In this document: positions 37,301-49,612 of the stretch, piece by piece
Layout: every line of letters begins with the position of its first letter
Numbering within the stretch: position 1 is the first letter of the stretch
Origin: Cotesia glomerata
Taxonomy: Eukaryota; Arthropoda; Insecta; Hymenoptera; Braconidae
NCBI RefSeq assembly: GCF_020080835.1
Contig: NC_058159.1
Span: forward strand, 12,214,001 to 12,278,000
Direction: 5' to 3'
Length of the DNA stretch: 64,000 nucleotides
Notes under the pieces: model-generated
What the model was told of the DNA's origin: nothing
Databases searched by the model: none
What the model saw: the letters and a program-made list of their open reading frames with translations, nothing else
Program-made: the position numbers and the translations under genes

Positions 37301-38883
37301 AATGCCAAAACATAGATTATACACCAGAGATGTACAATGAAGCATTGGTCTTGATCGAGGATTTATGTGTTCTTATTTCAAATTTACCACTTAATCATTA
37401 TGGTATGCCATCACCTAATCGTCCACCCACCGACTTAGTCAATACCGATTTACAACGAGAAAATCAATATGACCATGGAAGTTTAGCAACAATTATCATG
37501 AACAGTGAACCATTACTGACAGCAGAACAAAAAATTATTTATGATCGGATTATGCTGGCTGTTGCTGCTGAACAAGGCGGTTTTTTTTTCTTGGATGCAC
37601 CCGGTGGAACCGGTAAGACATTTTTAATATCGTTGATTCTTGCCAAAATACGGTCGCAACAAAAAATCGCATTAGCAGTAGCATCGTCAGGCATTGCGGC
37701 TACTTTACTGGATGGTGGGCGAACAGCACATTCAACATTCAAGCTGCCATTGGACGTTGATAATAAACCAGATGCAATGTGTAACATCAAAAAAAATAGT
37801 GGAATAGCTGCAGTGTTGCGGAAGAGTTCTATAATAATTTGGGATGAGTGCACAATGGCACACAAATATTCACTTGAAGCATTAAACAGAACTATGCAAG
37901 ATTTAAACAGCAATAATAAACTTTTCGGTGGTGCTATCTTACTTTTGTCTGGTGACTTCCGGCAGACCTTACCGGTTATACCTCGCTCTACTTTCGCGGA
38001 TGAGATTAATGCATGTTTGAAACAATCATTCTTATGGCGAAGTGTTGAAACACTTCGATTGACCATAAATATGCGAGTACAATTGCAAAATGATCCATCA
38101 GCACAAATATTTTCCGAACAACTACTAGATATTGGGAACGGTAAAATAGAACTGCAACCAAATACGCAATGCATTAAACTACCAGACAATTTTTGCACTG
38201 TTGTTCAGGATAAAAATGAATTGATTCAGAGTATTTTCCCGGATATACAGAATAATTATTTGAATCATGAATGGCTTAGTCAACGGGCGATTTTGGCAGC
38301 CAAAAACGTTGATGTTGACGAAATTAACTTCCAGATACAACAGTTGTTACAAGGCGATCTGATGTCTTTTAAATCAATCGATACTGTTGTTGATGAAAAT
38401 GAAAGTATAAATTTTCCGATTGAATTTTTAAATTCATTAGATATCCCTGGAATGCCACCGCATAATCTTCGATTAAAGATTGGTTCCTCTATTATTCTCC
38501 TCCGTAATTTGAATCCACCTCAATTATGTAACGGTACGCGTTTGGTCATCAAAAAGATCACCGGAAACATTCTTGAAGCAACCATTTTGGCTGGGAAGTT
38601 TAAAGAAAAAGTGGTCCTGCTGCCACGTATTCCGATGATACCATCAGATTCTACCATACCCTTCAAAAGGCTACAGTTTCCAATTCGTTTAGCTTTCGCC
38701 ATGTCTATAAATAAATCTCAAGGTCAAACAATGTCCATTTGTGGTTTAGATTTGGAAAATCCATGTTTTTCTCATGGGCAACTATATGTTGCGTGTTCAC
38801 GTGTTGGGAAACCGTCGAATCTATTTGTGTTAGCTAAAGACAGGTTAACCAAAAACATTGTGCACCGATTGGTGTTAAATTAA
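34362..38883 (+). pseudogene. Helitron Rep/helicase, frame change between Rep motifs
   Basis: Helitron transposases carry a HUH nuclease (Rep) and a PIF1-family helicase for rolling-circle transposition. Exon 1 is 34362-35487, after a leader acceptor TTTTCAG, with a basic N-terminus and a zinc-binding CQYCQALKFRNEAAGMC. An 84-bp GT..AG intron leads to exon 2 from 35572. The HUH motif is PHAH at about 36141. The Tyr motif IKYICKYVNKG is at about 36511. Between them, at 36330-36362, the frame moves by one: the first frame ends at a TGA (36360) and the next starts 36319, with an A8 run inside the overlap. The helicase shows Walker A DAPGGTGKT (37594), DEC, GDFRQTLPVI (37951) and KSQGQT (38717), ending at 38883. 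As the frame stands, the nuclease is split in two. Confidence 0.9.
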
Positions 38884-39362
38884 ATTGAAATTGAAAGTAT
38901 TTATAATTCAAAAAAATAGATATTAATGTTTAAAAGTTTAAGACTGTCTGCCTTGCCTACCTCATTCATGAGTTTAAGCGTCACATGTTATTTACTGTAT
39001 TATACTGTAATATACTTATATTTGTTATAAAATTAAATGGAAATAATAAATCTGATAAATTTTTATTTTGTACCTATTGATTTCTGCTTAATATCAAGTG
39101 TAAGAACATTTTAATTAATTATATTCAACGTACTTCCCCTTCAAATCTCAATCCAGTGAATTTGTATACCAACATCAACATTTTCGTCTTTGTTCGTAAA
39201 TAATTTCATTGTACTAAAGGGTTATAGTAGTAGAAAGTCAAATAAGGAGATCACCATATTTTTTTACAAATACCATCTGTGTGAAAAAGCATAGTGGACT
39301 CCGTGACTGATGTTCTCTCATTGTTCCTCTTAGATTGTTTACTATAATGTAATATAACAAAA

Positions 39363-39398
39363 ACTTTAGCCACAGCAACGCGTGGCCGGGTCAGCTAG
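39363..39398 (+). promoter_or_regulatory. Helitron 3' terminal hairpin and CTAG end
   Basis: The stem GCCAC..GTGGC with loop AGCAACGC, then CGGGTCAG and CTAG, is the replication-termination signal type of Helitrons. An A|T insertion site follows. It lies ~480 bp after the helicase stop. Confidence 0.85.
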
Positions 39399-39410
39399 TA
39401 TATATATATA

Positions 39411-40148
39411 TGTCGGAGATGAGAATAGCTGGGTTCTTCCCAAGGGATGGGAAAATCCTAAGCACTTTTAGTTTATAGCTAGAAAATAAAACTTAGAATT
39501 TTAATTTTTACGACTTAATCCGCTAAGGAAATTTTAGTTAAACTTTCCTTAAGTCTTTTATGACGGTAGGCTCGGGTTCGAAAGATCACATCTGCGGGTC
39601 TAACGTAGCCACGGTCAAGGGACAGCAATACCCAAGTGTACATCTTCGGAATGTACAATTGCAAAACGTAGCTTGTACATTTTTTTTTCAGAATAATTAC
39701 CTGAAGGAGCTACGGATTGAAAAATAAGTTTTGAGAAGAGTCAGTTCTCTCTGAACAGTGAGCGATAACTGATTGCTGTCCTTCTGACCGTGGATTCATT
39801 CTCTTATCCAAGTCTGTCGTCATTTTATTATTTCTAACGTTTAACATTAACGATATCTTATTTGTTAATATTGTTCATATTGCTAGTTCAGTGTATTAAA
39901 TAAATTATAATTGTTAATAATTAAATAATAATATTAAATTATACTTTTAGTGTAGTGACTAGATAACATTGTGTGTGTATGTGTGTGTGTGTGCTACGCT
40001 TAAGTAAAACATTGTTACAAGAAACTATAATTGTGTATTAATAAAGTTGTACGATATTTGTGTCATCTAGATATTGTGATTAAATAATAAAATGTCTCAA
40101 GATAATAATAATAGTATGCGCCCTTCTCAACCCAACGCTAATCCGACA
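39411..40148 (+). repeat. 5' LTR containing the Gag start codon
   Basis: 738 bp, TGTCGG to CCGACA. Its last 57 bp are exactly the first 19 codons of the polyprotein frame (ATG at 40092), ending Pro-Thr at the LTR edge. So translation starts in the repeated part of the RNA. A TATA box is not obvious; CTATAAT is present at 40025. Confidence 0.92.
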
Positions 40149-43100
40149 TCAGAAGTGGGATCGACGCCGAGTATATCAATGCAAGAGCATATGGCTATTT
40201 TACGTGAGCTGATTCAATCAATTGCCCAAAAACCTGACACAAATTCCAGGAAGTTTACACTACCACGTTTTAACCCAGAAACCTCTGGCTCTGATCCGGC
40301 TGCATGGAGTTCAGCTGTTAGCATTATGATGGAAGAAAATCCATTGCAAGGCAGTGCACTATTTTCCGCGCTTAGTAGCGCCTTAGAGGGTTCCGCTGCA
40401 CAGTGGTTGACTCAAATTATGGTTGGAGGAACTATTACTTGGTCTCGATTCAAGGAACTTTTTATTTCCCGTTTTGGTGGAAGAGAAACCGCAGCTTCTG
40501 CCCTTATGAAGATTTTTAACGAACAACCGTTAAAAGACGAGACAACTGGAGCTTTTGGGATTCGTTTACGCTCTCTTCTCAAGGCGAGGTGGGAAAATTT
40601 GAGTATGGCGGAGATTATCAACGGCGCTGTTCTCTATCGATTAACATCGCAAGATCACCGGGTCGAACGCACAGCGCTTACGAGTGAGGTAAAAACGGAA
40701 GACCAATTTCTTAATGAAATGAGGGCTTACTCGTACGCAAAGAAGCGACCGTTGCAATCGTCCGAGAACTCGTCAAGTTCAGACCCGAAACGCTTCAAGC
40801 CAACGGAGACACGGATTAAATGTCTTTTCTGCGGTATTTCTGGTCACAAAATATCTGAATGTCGCAAGAAGTCATTTCTGGACAAGAGGAAAAATTCTCA
40901 TAGTCCAGAAGGAAGTCGACCATCCACCGCGATAAAAGTAACCTGCTTTAAGTGCCATAAAGAGGGTCATATTGCACCAAACTGTCCGTCAAGGAAGAAC
41001 AACAGCAACAGCGGCAACAACAGTGGAAATCAGCACTCGAGCACCGAACGCCGAGTGGACTTTTGCACCGTGGATGTTCCAGTGGGTACAATGACCCATA
41101 TGGGTGAGTCGTTTCCATTTTGCTTTGATTCAGGAGCTGAGTGCTCACTAATTAAAGAATCGGTTGCCAATAAATTTTCTGGAAAACATATCAATGATAT
41201 AGTTTTAATGAGAGGTATCGGAGATAATTGTGTAAAATGTACATTACAAATTTTATCTACTGTTCGTATAAATAACTTTACATTGGAGATAGTCTTTCAT
41301 GTAATTCCCGATAATTATTTAAAACATAATATAATGATTGGTCGTGAAATTCTAGGTCAGGGTTTCGAAGTAAATATTACGCAAAATCATTTTACCATTT
41401 GCAAGGCTAAAGTAGTCAATACATGCGAAACAGTTCCTAGTGAGATTAACTTCAACAAAGTAGACACTGACGTCACGGGTAATGATAAAACTAGATTAAT
41501 TTCCGTTTTAGAAAATTTTAAAGATTCTTTTATCACGGGTTTTCCCCGAACCGAAGTTACTACAGGTCAATTAGAAATACGTCTCATAGACCCTAATATT
41601 ACCGTTCAGAGAAGACCGTATCGACTTAGCGTTGAAGAGCGGGAAATTGTCCGTGAAAGAATCGAAGAATTACTTAAAGCAAAAATTATAAAACCTGGTA
41701 ATTCACCGTTTTCTAGCCCTATATTACTCGTTAAGAAGAAAGATGGTTCAGATAGACTTTGTGTAGATTACCGAGAGTTAAATAAAAATACCGTTGCAGA
41801 TAGATTTCCTTTACCCTTAATTTCAGATCAGATCGCGAGATTACGGGATGCTAAATATTTTATAAGCTTAGATATGGCTAGCGGCTTTCACCAAATCGGT
41901 ATCCACCCAAATTCTACTGAATTCACTGCTTTTGTTACTCCCGATGGTCAATATGAATATCTAAAAATGCCATTTGGATTGAAAAATGCACCGTCTGTTT
42001 TTCAAAGAGAAATTCTCAAAGCTCTGGGTGATTTAGCTTACTCTTGGGTTGTAGTTTACTTAGATGATGTGCTTATTGTTGCGAGTTCGATAGAGCAGGC
42101 GTTGGAACGGTTGGAAACCCTTCTAAACGTTCTGGTTAAAACTGGATTTTCATTTAACTTTGCTAAATGTTCATTCCTTAAAACATCAATCTCTTACCTG
42201 GGTTATGAAGTCACTAATGGTAACATAAGATCCAATCCGCGTAAAATACAAGCTTTAAATTCTTTACCTGCACCAACTACTGTTACACAATTAAGACAAT
42301 TTATCGGTTTAGCTTCTTATTTCCGTAAATTCATCCCAAAGTTTTCTCAAATTATGAAACCTTTATACTCTCTTACCTCAGGAAACAAAAACATAGATTG
42401 GCAAGATAAACACGAAACCCTACGACAAAAAATAATTACCATCTTAACAAATGAGCCAGTGTTGATAATCTTCGACCCTAATTATCCGATTGAACTACAC
42501 ACCGATGCTAGCTCTGACGGTTACGGGCTATATTAATGTTAAAAGTAGAAGGTAACAATAGAGTTGTAGAATACTATAGTAAAGGACTAGCTCAGCCGAA
42601 TCCAGGTATCATTCGTACGAGCTGGAAACCTTAGCCGTAGTAAACTCAATTAAGCACTTTCGGCATTATTTACATGGTCGAGAATTTACAGTTGTTACTG
42701 ACTGCAATTCTTTAAAAGCGTCTCAAAATAAAATCAATTTAAATGACCGGGTTCATAGATGGTGGGCTTTTCTACAATCCTTCACTTTTGAAATTGTTTA
42801 CAGAGAAGGGAAACGAATGTCACATGTTGACTTCTTTTCTCGTAACCCAATTGACATCACTCGTAAACCTTTTGATAAAATTGAAGAGAAGGTAATTAAT
42901 TTTACGGAAATATCGGAAGATTGGTTACTAGCAGAGCAACGTCGTGATCCTCAAATTTCAGAAATCGTTTCTAAATTACAAGACGATGAAATCGCGGAAG
43001 ACATTTTAAAGACGTACGAATTAAGATCCGGTACCCTTTATCGGAAAATTCAAAGAAATGGGAAAACCCTTTGTCTACCCATTATTCCTCGAGGTTTTCG

Positions 43101-44190
43101 ATGGTCTGTTATTAATCACGTACATCAATCGATCATGCATTTAGGTTGGGATAAAACTCTTGAAAAACTGTACGAATATTATTGGTTTGAAGGGATGGCG
43201 AAATACGTTCGGAAATTTGTAGAAAACTGTCATACTTGTCAAGTTTCTAAATCCAATTCAGGCAAGGTACAAGCCGAATTACATCCAATACCTAAAACCA
43301 GTATACCCTGGCATACTGTTCATATGGATATTACGGGCAAGCTAAGTGGTAAGAATGACTCAAAAGAGTACGTTATTGTACTCATTGACGCATTTACAAA
43401 ATACGTATACCTGTACCATACCCGTAATATAGATTCTCTTAGTACAATCAAAGCACTTAAATCAGCTATATTTATTTTTGGTAGTCCTTGTCGAGTAATC
43501 GCTGACCAAGGGAGATGCTTTACCGGTAAGGATTTCCAAAATTATTGTAAAAGTCAAGATATTAAATTACATTTAATAGCTACGGGATCTTGTAGAGCAA
43601 ATGGTCAGGTAGAGCGCGTTATGGGTACTTTAAAGAACATGTTCACTGCAGTAGAAACTACCGGACGGTCATGGCAAGAAGCAATAGGCGAAATACAGTT
43701 GGCTCTGAATTGCACTACCAATCGTGTCACCAAATCAAGTCCCTTAGAATTATTAATTGGTAAGGTGGCAAGACCTTACGGATTTTTAGCGCATGAAAAT
43801 ACCGAAGTTAGAGAAGTAGATATCTCCAATGTAAGGCAACAAGCTATAAGTAATATCGAAAGTAATGCTCTCTATGATAAAAATAGATTTGATAAAACTA
43901 AGGCTAAAGTAGTTAAGTTTAGCATTGGTGATTTCGTATTATTGAAAAACGAAGAAAGAAATCAGACTAAGTTAGATCCGAAATTTAGGGGTCCATTTGT
44001 AATAGCGAAGGTTTTAGAAGGAGACAGATATATTTTAAATTCAGTTAAAGGCAAAAGAACGTATAAATACAGTCACGATAAATTAAGAAAAATGCCGCAG
44101 AGTTGTGTTCCTAGCGAGTTGGATCTTAGTGATCCTGAGGACGAAAATGACTCAATAAATGTAGAAAGCTCTGAAGAACATGGACAGTAA
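40092..44190 (+). pseudogene. Gag-Pol polyprotein, two frame lesions in RNase H
   Basis: The first frame (40092-42536) gives Gag with two CCHC zinc knuckles (C244 and C285 starts), protease with DSGA at residues 346-349, and reverse transcriptase with SRLCVDYREL-like and YLDD (residues 656-659). It ends inside RNase H, after HTDASSDGYG. The second frame (from 42817) finishes RNase H and encodes integrase. It has an HHCC zinc domain (HVHQS, HLGW, CHTC) and the catalytic D171, D230 and E266, spaced DD35E, and a GPF-type C-terminal module. Between 42530 and 42600 the frame changes twice by one base, so RNase H is split into three frames. Given the near-identical LTRs these lesions are young, or are assembly errors. 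No stop disturbs integrase. Confidence 0.92.
40149..40161 (+). promoter_or_regulatory. primer binding site candidate, tRNA-Leu complement
   Basis: TCAGAAGTGGGAT directly follows the 5' LTR. As I recall it, this is complementary to the acceptor and T-arm end of animal tRNA-Leu (CCCACTTCTGA), but without the five bases pairing with the ACCA end. It lies inside the coding frame (codons Ser-Glu-Val-Gly-). Confidence 0.5.
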
Positions 44191-44210
44191 TTTGAACCAA
44201 ATAAACCTAT

Positions 44211-44658
44211 ACCACTTGTCCAGTATGACAGTGGAGTCTAAAGCAATTTAGATGTGTTTCCTTTACACCACTTGTCCAGTGTGGCAGTGGAGTCTAAAGC
44301 AATTTAGATGTGTTTCCTTTACACCACTTGTCCAGTATGACAGTGGAGTCTAAAGCAATTTAGATGTGTTTCCTTTACACCACTTGCCCAGTGTGGCAGT
44401 GGAGTCTAAAGCAATTTAGATGTGTTTCCTTTACACCACTTGTCCAGTGTGACAGTGGAGTCTAAAGCAATTTAGATGTGTTTCCTTTACACCACTTGCC
44501 CAGTGTGGCAGTGGAGTCTAAAGCAATTTAGATGTGTTTCCTTTACACCACTTGTCCAGTGTGACAGTGGAGTCTAAAGCAATTTAGATGTGATTCCTTT
44601 ACACCACTTGCCCAGTGTGGCAGTGGAGTCTAAAGTAATTTAGATGTGTTTATCCTGT
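44211..44658 (+). repeat. 56-bp minisatellite, eight units, alternating variants
   Basis: Each unit reads ACCACTTGTCCAGTGTGACA then GTGGAGTCTAAAGCAATT and a TAGATGTGTTTCCTTTAC end. Eight units fit 448 bp. From unit 4 on, variants with TGCCCAGTGTGGC alternate with variants with TGTCCAGTGTGAC, giving a 112-bp dimer period. It is in the 3' non-coding part between the integrase stop and the 3' LTR. Confidence 0.93.
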
Positions 44659-44896
44659 CATTTGCAAAGAATAAAATTTAAAGAGAATCTACAGCTTGCG
44701 AAACACAACTGGCATTAGCGATTACACAATTTAAAGTTCTTTAAAATATTTTATAAACTCTACTATTCTTCGTTGTTCGGTTGGATCCCTGAATCGGCAG
44801 ATTATTCAAAGTAGATCATTCATTATTTGAAGTTGTTAATTTAAATCTAACGTTAAGCAAAAACCAAACTTTAGATGCACCCGAGGACGTGTGATC

Positions 44897-44909
44897 GTCA
44901 GGATGGCCG
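44897..44909 (+). promoter_or_regulatory. tRNA-Leu 5'-end-like sequence abutting the 3' LTR
   Basis: GTCAGGATGGCCG lies immediately before TGTCGG of the 3' LTR, where a polypurine tract is expected. As I recall it, this equals the first 13 bases of animal tRNA-Leu(CAG). No purine-rich run is present in the preceding 40 bp. Confidence 0.45.
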
Positions 44910-45644
44910 TGTCGGAGATGAGAATAGCTGGGTTCTTCCCAAGGGATGGGAAAATCCTAAGCACTTTTAGTTTATAGCTAGAAAATAAAACTTAGAATTT
45001 TAATTTTTACGACTTAATCCGCTAAGGAAATTTTAGTTAAACTTTCCTTAAGTCTTTTATGACGGTAGGCTCGGGTTCGAAAGATCACATCTGCGGGTCT
45101 AACGTAGCCACGGTCAAGGGACAGCAATACCCAAGTGTACATCTTCGGAATGTACAATTGCAAAACGTAGCTTGTACATTTTTTTCAGAATAATTACCTG
45201 AAGGAGCTACGGATTGAAAAATAAGTTTTGAGAAGAGTCAGTTCTCTCTGAACAGTGAGCGATAACTGATTGCTGTCCTTCTGACCGTGGATTCGTTCTC
45301 TTATCCAAGTCTGTCGTCATTTTATTATTTCTAACGTTTAACATTAACGATATCTTATTTGTTAATATTGTTCATATTGCTAGTTCAGTGTATTAAATAA
45401 ATTATAATTGTTAATAATTAAATAATAATATTAAATTATACTTTTAGTGTAGTGACTAGATAACATTGTGTGTGTATGTGTGTGTGTGTGCTACGCTTAA
45501 GTAAAACATTGTTACAAGAAACTATAATTGTGTATTAATAAAGTTGTACGATATTTGTGTCATCTAGATATTGTGATTAAATAATAAAATGTCTCAAGAT
45601 AATAATAATAGTATGCGCCCTTCTCAACCCAACGCTAATCCGAC

Positions 45645-45645
<1 letters not shown>
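44910..45645 (+). repeat. 3' LTR
   Basis: 736 bp, differing from the 5' copy by a 2-nt shorter T-run and one substitution (A to G). It ends with a second copy of the first 19 Gag codons, then enters (TA)n. Confidence 0.93.

Positions 45646-45704
<59 letters not shown>
45646..45704. repeat. (TA)n microsatellite
   Basis: About 58 bp of TA with one AC interruption. The gypsy element ends on one side and the CACTA element begins on the other. Confidence 0.95.
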
Positions 45705-45708
<4 letters not shown>

Positions 45709-46873
45709 AGCGGTTTTTGAAATACCGTAAATTTACGGTATTAATGCCTTTACCATAAATTTACCGTTATAATTCTGAAATAATACGGTATTTTTGTGGT
45801 TATAATGGCCAGTTTTTGTACTATAGTCATACCGCATTTCTACCGTATTTTTGCTCCAATGTTACCAAAATAATACGATGAAATTACCGTAAAGCTCCAG
45901 GACTTTTACTGTAAAAAATCTGTATATTAACTACAACATTACTATAATTTTACAATAATGAAATCGTATTTCTACGGTAAAAATATGGAAGTTATACTGC
46001 AATTTTTATTTATTTATTTTTTATTTATTCAAATTTAAATGCCAAAGCAAAAAAGCCAAATGGCAAAATACAAAAAAGGTATATAATTTAGATTAATTTT
46101 GCTGCGCTTATACTGATATAATAAATAAAATACTTGTAAAAATCTAGTTTTTTTTGTTCATTGCAGCATTTAAAGTCATATTTAAAAAAAAATGTGATGA
46201 TAAAAATTTTTTTTTATTCCTTTAATAACTTGCACGTTTTTCATTTCATTCAAAGAATTATTGGAAGTAAAGCGTACGGATTGTAGGATTTTTGAAGTTC
46301 CGTGATGAGTAAAATTAGTGACTGAGAAACTAAATTTCCTGTGAAAAGTTGTATTTAGCGTACACTTAAATTCGAATCCATGACTGTGGTCAGTCTAGCG
46401 AGTTGTAGCTGCCTAAATAACTGATCTTAGATGATTAAGCCTCTGCTGTTGCTCTGATTTAATAAAATGATTAACACTGATTTCTCATGCTAAGCGCCGA
46501 TTTGAAATAGTTTTAAAGAAAGTTGATAATATTCAATATGATAAGAAATAATAAGAATTTCAATCTTTTTAAGTACTATTCAATCATTTCATTTAGTCAC
46601 AGTTGCTTATAATAACGCTAATAAATGAACTTGAAAGAAAATATCATTAAGTAATTTTTAAAAATCAAAGAATTTATTTATTCAAAATTATTAATGTTAT
46701 TATAATTTCGATTTTCTATGTAATTATTATATACAGTTTCATACAAAAAAATAATTGTTAATAAATAATAATAAAATAATAAAAGATTTTTATTTAAAAT
46801 TGAAAATATAAGTAGTACATTATAAATTTTCAATAATTGGGGACCATATCTTCGAAATTTTTGATACTTTCAT

Positions 46874-49612
46874 TCAGTCTGTCTCCCAACAGTTTGCAAG
46901 AGTTACAATGTAAGTTTCTCCTGAAAGTTCCATGCGACATGCTGGTTTTATCTTGGCATCTTCACAGACAAAAACTAAATTTTCAGAAATTTTAACTTTG
47001 CTTATATGTCGTGTTTGAAATGCACTTTCTTCTTTATTGTAAGTTAACATTAATAAACCACAAACAGTATAATTCTCATGAGTAAACTTGATGACTGACT
47101 GAATAATGCCATAGGTTCCATTCCCATCATTTATTACTGAATCGCAGAATTTAACGTCCTTTTCCATATTATAGCAATTATATTTTACTTTATTATGACT
47201 CATTTTTTCATAGCATGTCAAATTGTCGGGAGAATATCCAGCTGCAGTTAATGCTGCAATTTCTTGAAGAGTCGGCGAGCGTTTTACGGATTTACCTTTG
47301 CAATAGATTTTTGATTGTGAATTTACCTTATCGTTCGTAACAGGTAGTTTAAGAATTTTTTTAATGAAATTCCTTGTTTCAACAGACACTCTGTTATCAG
47401 AAGACGATGTTATTATAAATTTTTCCATTAAAAAACGCGTTATTATCTGTTCAGCTCGGCAGTGTGAACTAGTAAGTTGATCTAGTAGTTTCTTGTTCCA
47501 CGCCTCGAACGTAAATGCTGAGTATCCCCAAGCTGGACCCCAGTTGCGTATGCATTGAACAAGATGGCTGATTAAATGTATGTTGGAACTCATATTGGCA
47601 ATCCCAAAATATTTTTGAAATAGATCAACATATTCTTTCAATAATTCTTCTGCACGGTCTAGGTCACTTGGAGTAATTGAATCGTTGTTAAGATAGTGCA
47701 TTGCTTCTGATAAAAGAGCAATGTGATGCACATATTTCTCATCCAAAACTTTTTTCAAACAGACCGGAGCGTAATCAAGCCAATTTCTCCATTCAGAGGC
47801 TTTCCACTGCTTGTAAGTGGAAATAGATCTAGGTTTTCTTGATCGGCGAGAAGGAGGTTTAATAGATAACAAACATTCATCTATTATTTTACACAAATCA
47901 GGATTTCCAACATAATAAGGTGCATTTGTTGAAGTTAGCAGTAATGTCATGTGTTGTTTTACAACGCCAAGGTACACAGCATGCATCGATTCAACTATCA
48001 CTCCTTTGCTTATATCAAACAACGGTAATGTTATTAATGCTGAAATACCCTTTACTCCTGTAACAGGCTTTCTGATTTCGCTAGCTTCATACATGGCAGT
48101 CTCTATACACTTTTTTGTGCGCAATCGTGTGAAATTTTTTCGGGCAGGAAACACAACTTTCTTACTCGCCACAAATTTACCTTTAGTATAACAATATAAA
48201 CAACTGTCATAGCCATTATACTGTTTAAAACGAGTTACGGCTGATCGGGCTGGGGAATCAAAGCAACCCATTGTTACTATGATTTTCGAAGTTATCTCTA
48301 CTCCATGAGATGATTTCCAAGTTACTCCATCTTGATATAATTCACGCAGCTCAGTAATAAAAGGTCGCAGAATATTATTCATTAATGGTTTTTTTTTATC
48401 TACATAGACTCCTACTAACAGCATGTGCTTTTTCCTTAAATGAGGTGGAAGCTCGTTGATTTGCGCGAAAATTGGCCAGGCACTGGTATTCGAAGAATTA
48501 GCTACTTGACATCCGTCAGTATTAAGCGTTAACGATAAATTGTACCAGTTTTTTAAAATTCCCGATGAACTCAGTTTTTTATATTCACTTCCATCATAGA
48601 TGTCTTCCAGATTTTCAGAATGACGTTTCTGCCTTTGTAATCTATATTTTATTGCGTCAATAATATCTGCTGAAGACAATAATTGTTGAATTTGCGATGT
48701 TATATTATTATATAAAAAATAACCTTCATGTAATTCTGAATTTTTTACTTTCGGACCACATGCACCACAACAGCATTACTGTTGTAACTCGTCGGAAATT
48801 TTTGATTTTTCTCCTAAAAAATCGTCACATTCTCGACAGTAAAAATATTTTATTACTTGAGAATCGTTACGACCTAAAGCTTTCCAAAGAGCTTGTTTAG
48901 TCGTCGGTAATTCTGTACTTCCATATGAATTATTTATATATCGAAACGTATCTAAAATACATTCATAACTCCAATGATGTCGCAGAGATAAAGCCACTAC
49001 ACATAGTAAATGATCTTTTACAGTGGTATTCCTGTTTTGAAACATAAAAATGTTATTAGTGAAATTCATTGAAATATTAAATGAACGAAAATTTCTCGTT
49101 TTAACACTATTATTAATCTCTGCATTCACATGTTCCTCTTCATTATTTTTATCCACAGGAATCTGATTTTCATCATTGAAAAAACAAGCATTATTCCCAT
49201 CATTATTTTCACTTTCATTATTTCTATCCAGAGGAATCTGATTTTCATCAATGAGGGTCGAACTGTTATTGTCTTCAGAACAATCCATAGCACTATCATG
49301 AACGGTACTATTAACAAATTTCTCAGTGACATGATCATGACTTGGAGTTGGCTTACTACTTTGATTCTTGATATCATAATCATGACGTATCCGAGTACAG
49401 GACAATTTCGCCGGCTAAAAACAAAAAAAAAATAATTAACTACAAATTTAACTACAAAAATTTCAAATTTAGCTTACCAGTTGTTCGAAATTATTTGGAG
49501 TTGGAATATTCGGGTGGCATGAAAGAAAATCAAGGTAAATTTTTATTTTCTTCAGATTGCGGCGAGAAATAGCTTTATTAGAAAAGCTTTTATTTCTACG
49601 TTGTTTATCCAT
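46874..49612 (-). pseudogene. CACTA-type transposase, one in-frame nonsense codon
   Basis: Two exons on the minus strand, 49612-49478 (starts MDKQRRNKSFSNKAISRR) and 49414-46874, joined by a GT..AG intron in phase 0. The first part is Asn/Asp-rich. The catalytic region has LTLNTDGCQVANSSNTSAWP, ELPPHLRKKHMLLVGVYVDK, then MGCFDSPARSAV and YNGYDSCLYCYTKG. Those match the transposase family of insect En/Spm elements in my recollection. A zinc-type cluster (YCRECDD, then CCCGACG) is cut by an in-frame TAA at 48776-48778. The frame continues on both sides, so only one base separates this from an open gene of about 890 residues. Confidence 0.85.

Larger units (their letters stand above)
29860..39398 (+). 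mobile_element. Helitron B, both ends present, 9.5 kb
   Basis: The 5' end is TC at 29860 followed by an AT-rich leader and CTCGTGTCACAAT, after an A. The 3' end is GCCACAGCAACGCGTGGC (a hairpin with GCCAC/GTGGC arms) then CGGGTCAG and CTAG at 39395-39398, before a T. So the insertion is between A and T, as Helitrons do. No inverted termini or target duplication is seen. The cargo is one Rep/helicase gene (34362-38883). Before it lies a duplicated first coding exon and a nested 3.08-kb hAT-type element (30874-33953). It is complete at both ends but has one frame change in the Rep domain. Confidence 0.92.
39411..45645 (+). mobile_element. Ty3/gypsy LTR retrotransposon, young
   Basis: 5' LTR 39411-40148 and 3' LTR 44910-45645 start TGTCGG and end CCGACA. 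They differ by a 2-nt indel in a T-run and one A/G change, so insertion was recent. Both flanks are (TA)n, which hides the target duplication. Coding order is Gag, protease, reverse transcriptase, RNase H and integrase, which is Ty3/gypsy order. There is no envelope frame after integrase. A 56-bp tandem array fills the 3' non-coding part. Both internal ends resemble tRNA-Leu, and no purine tract precedes the 3' LTR. Confidence 0.95.

Noticed and set aside
37539..38198. 219-codon minus-strand frame
   Set aside because: Antisense shadow of the Helitron helicase.
44191..44909. Envelope gene after integrase
   Set aside because: The space is a 56-bp tandem array and 250 bp of non-coding sequence, with no open frame.
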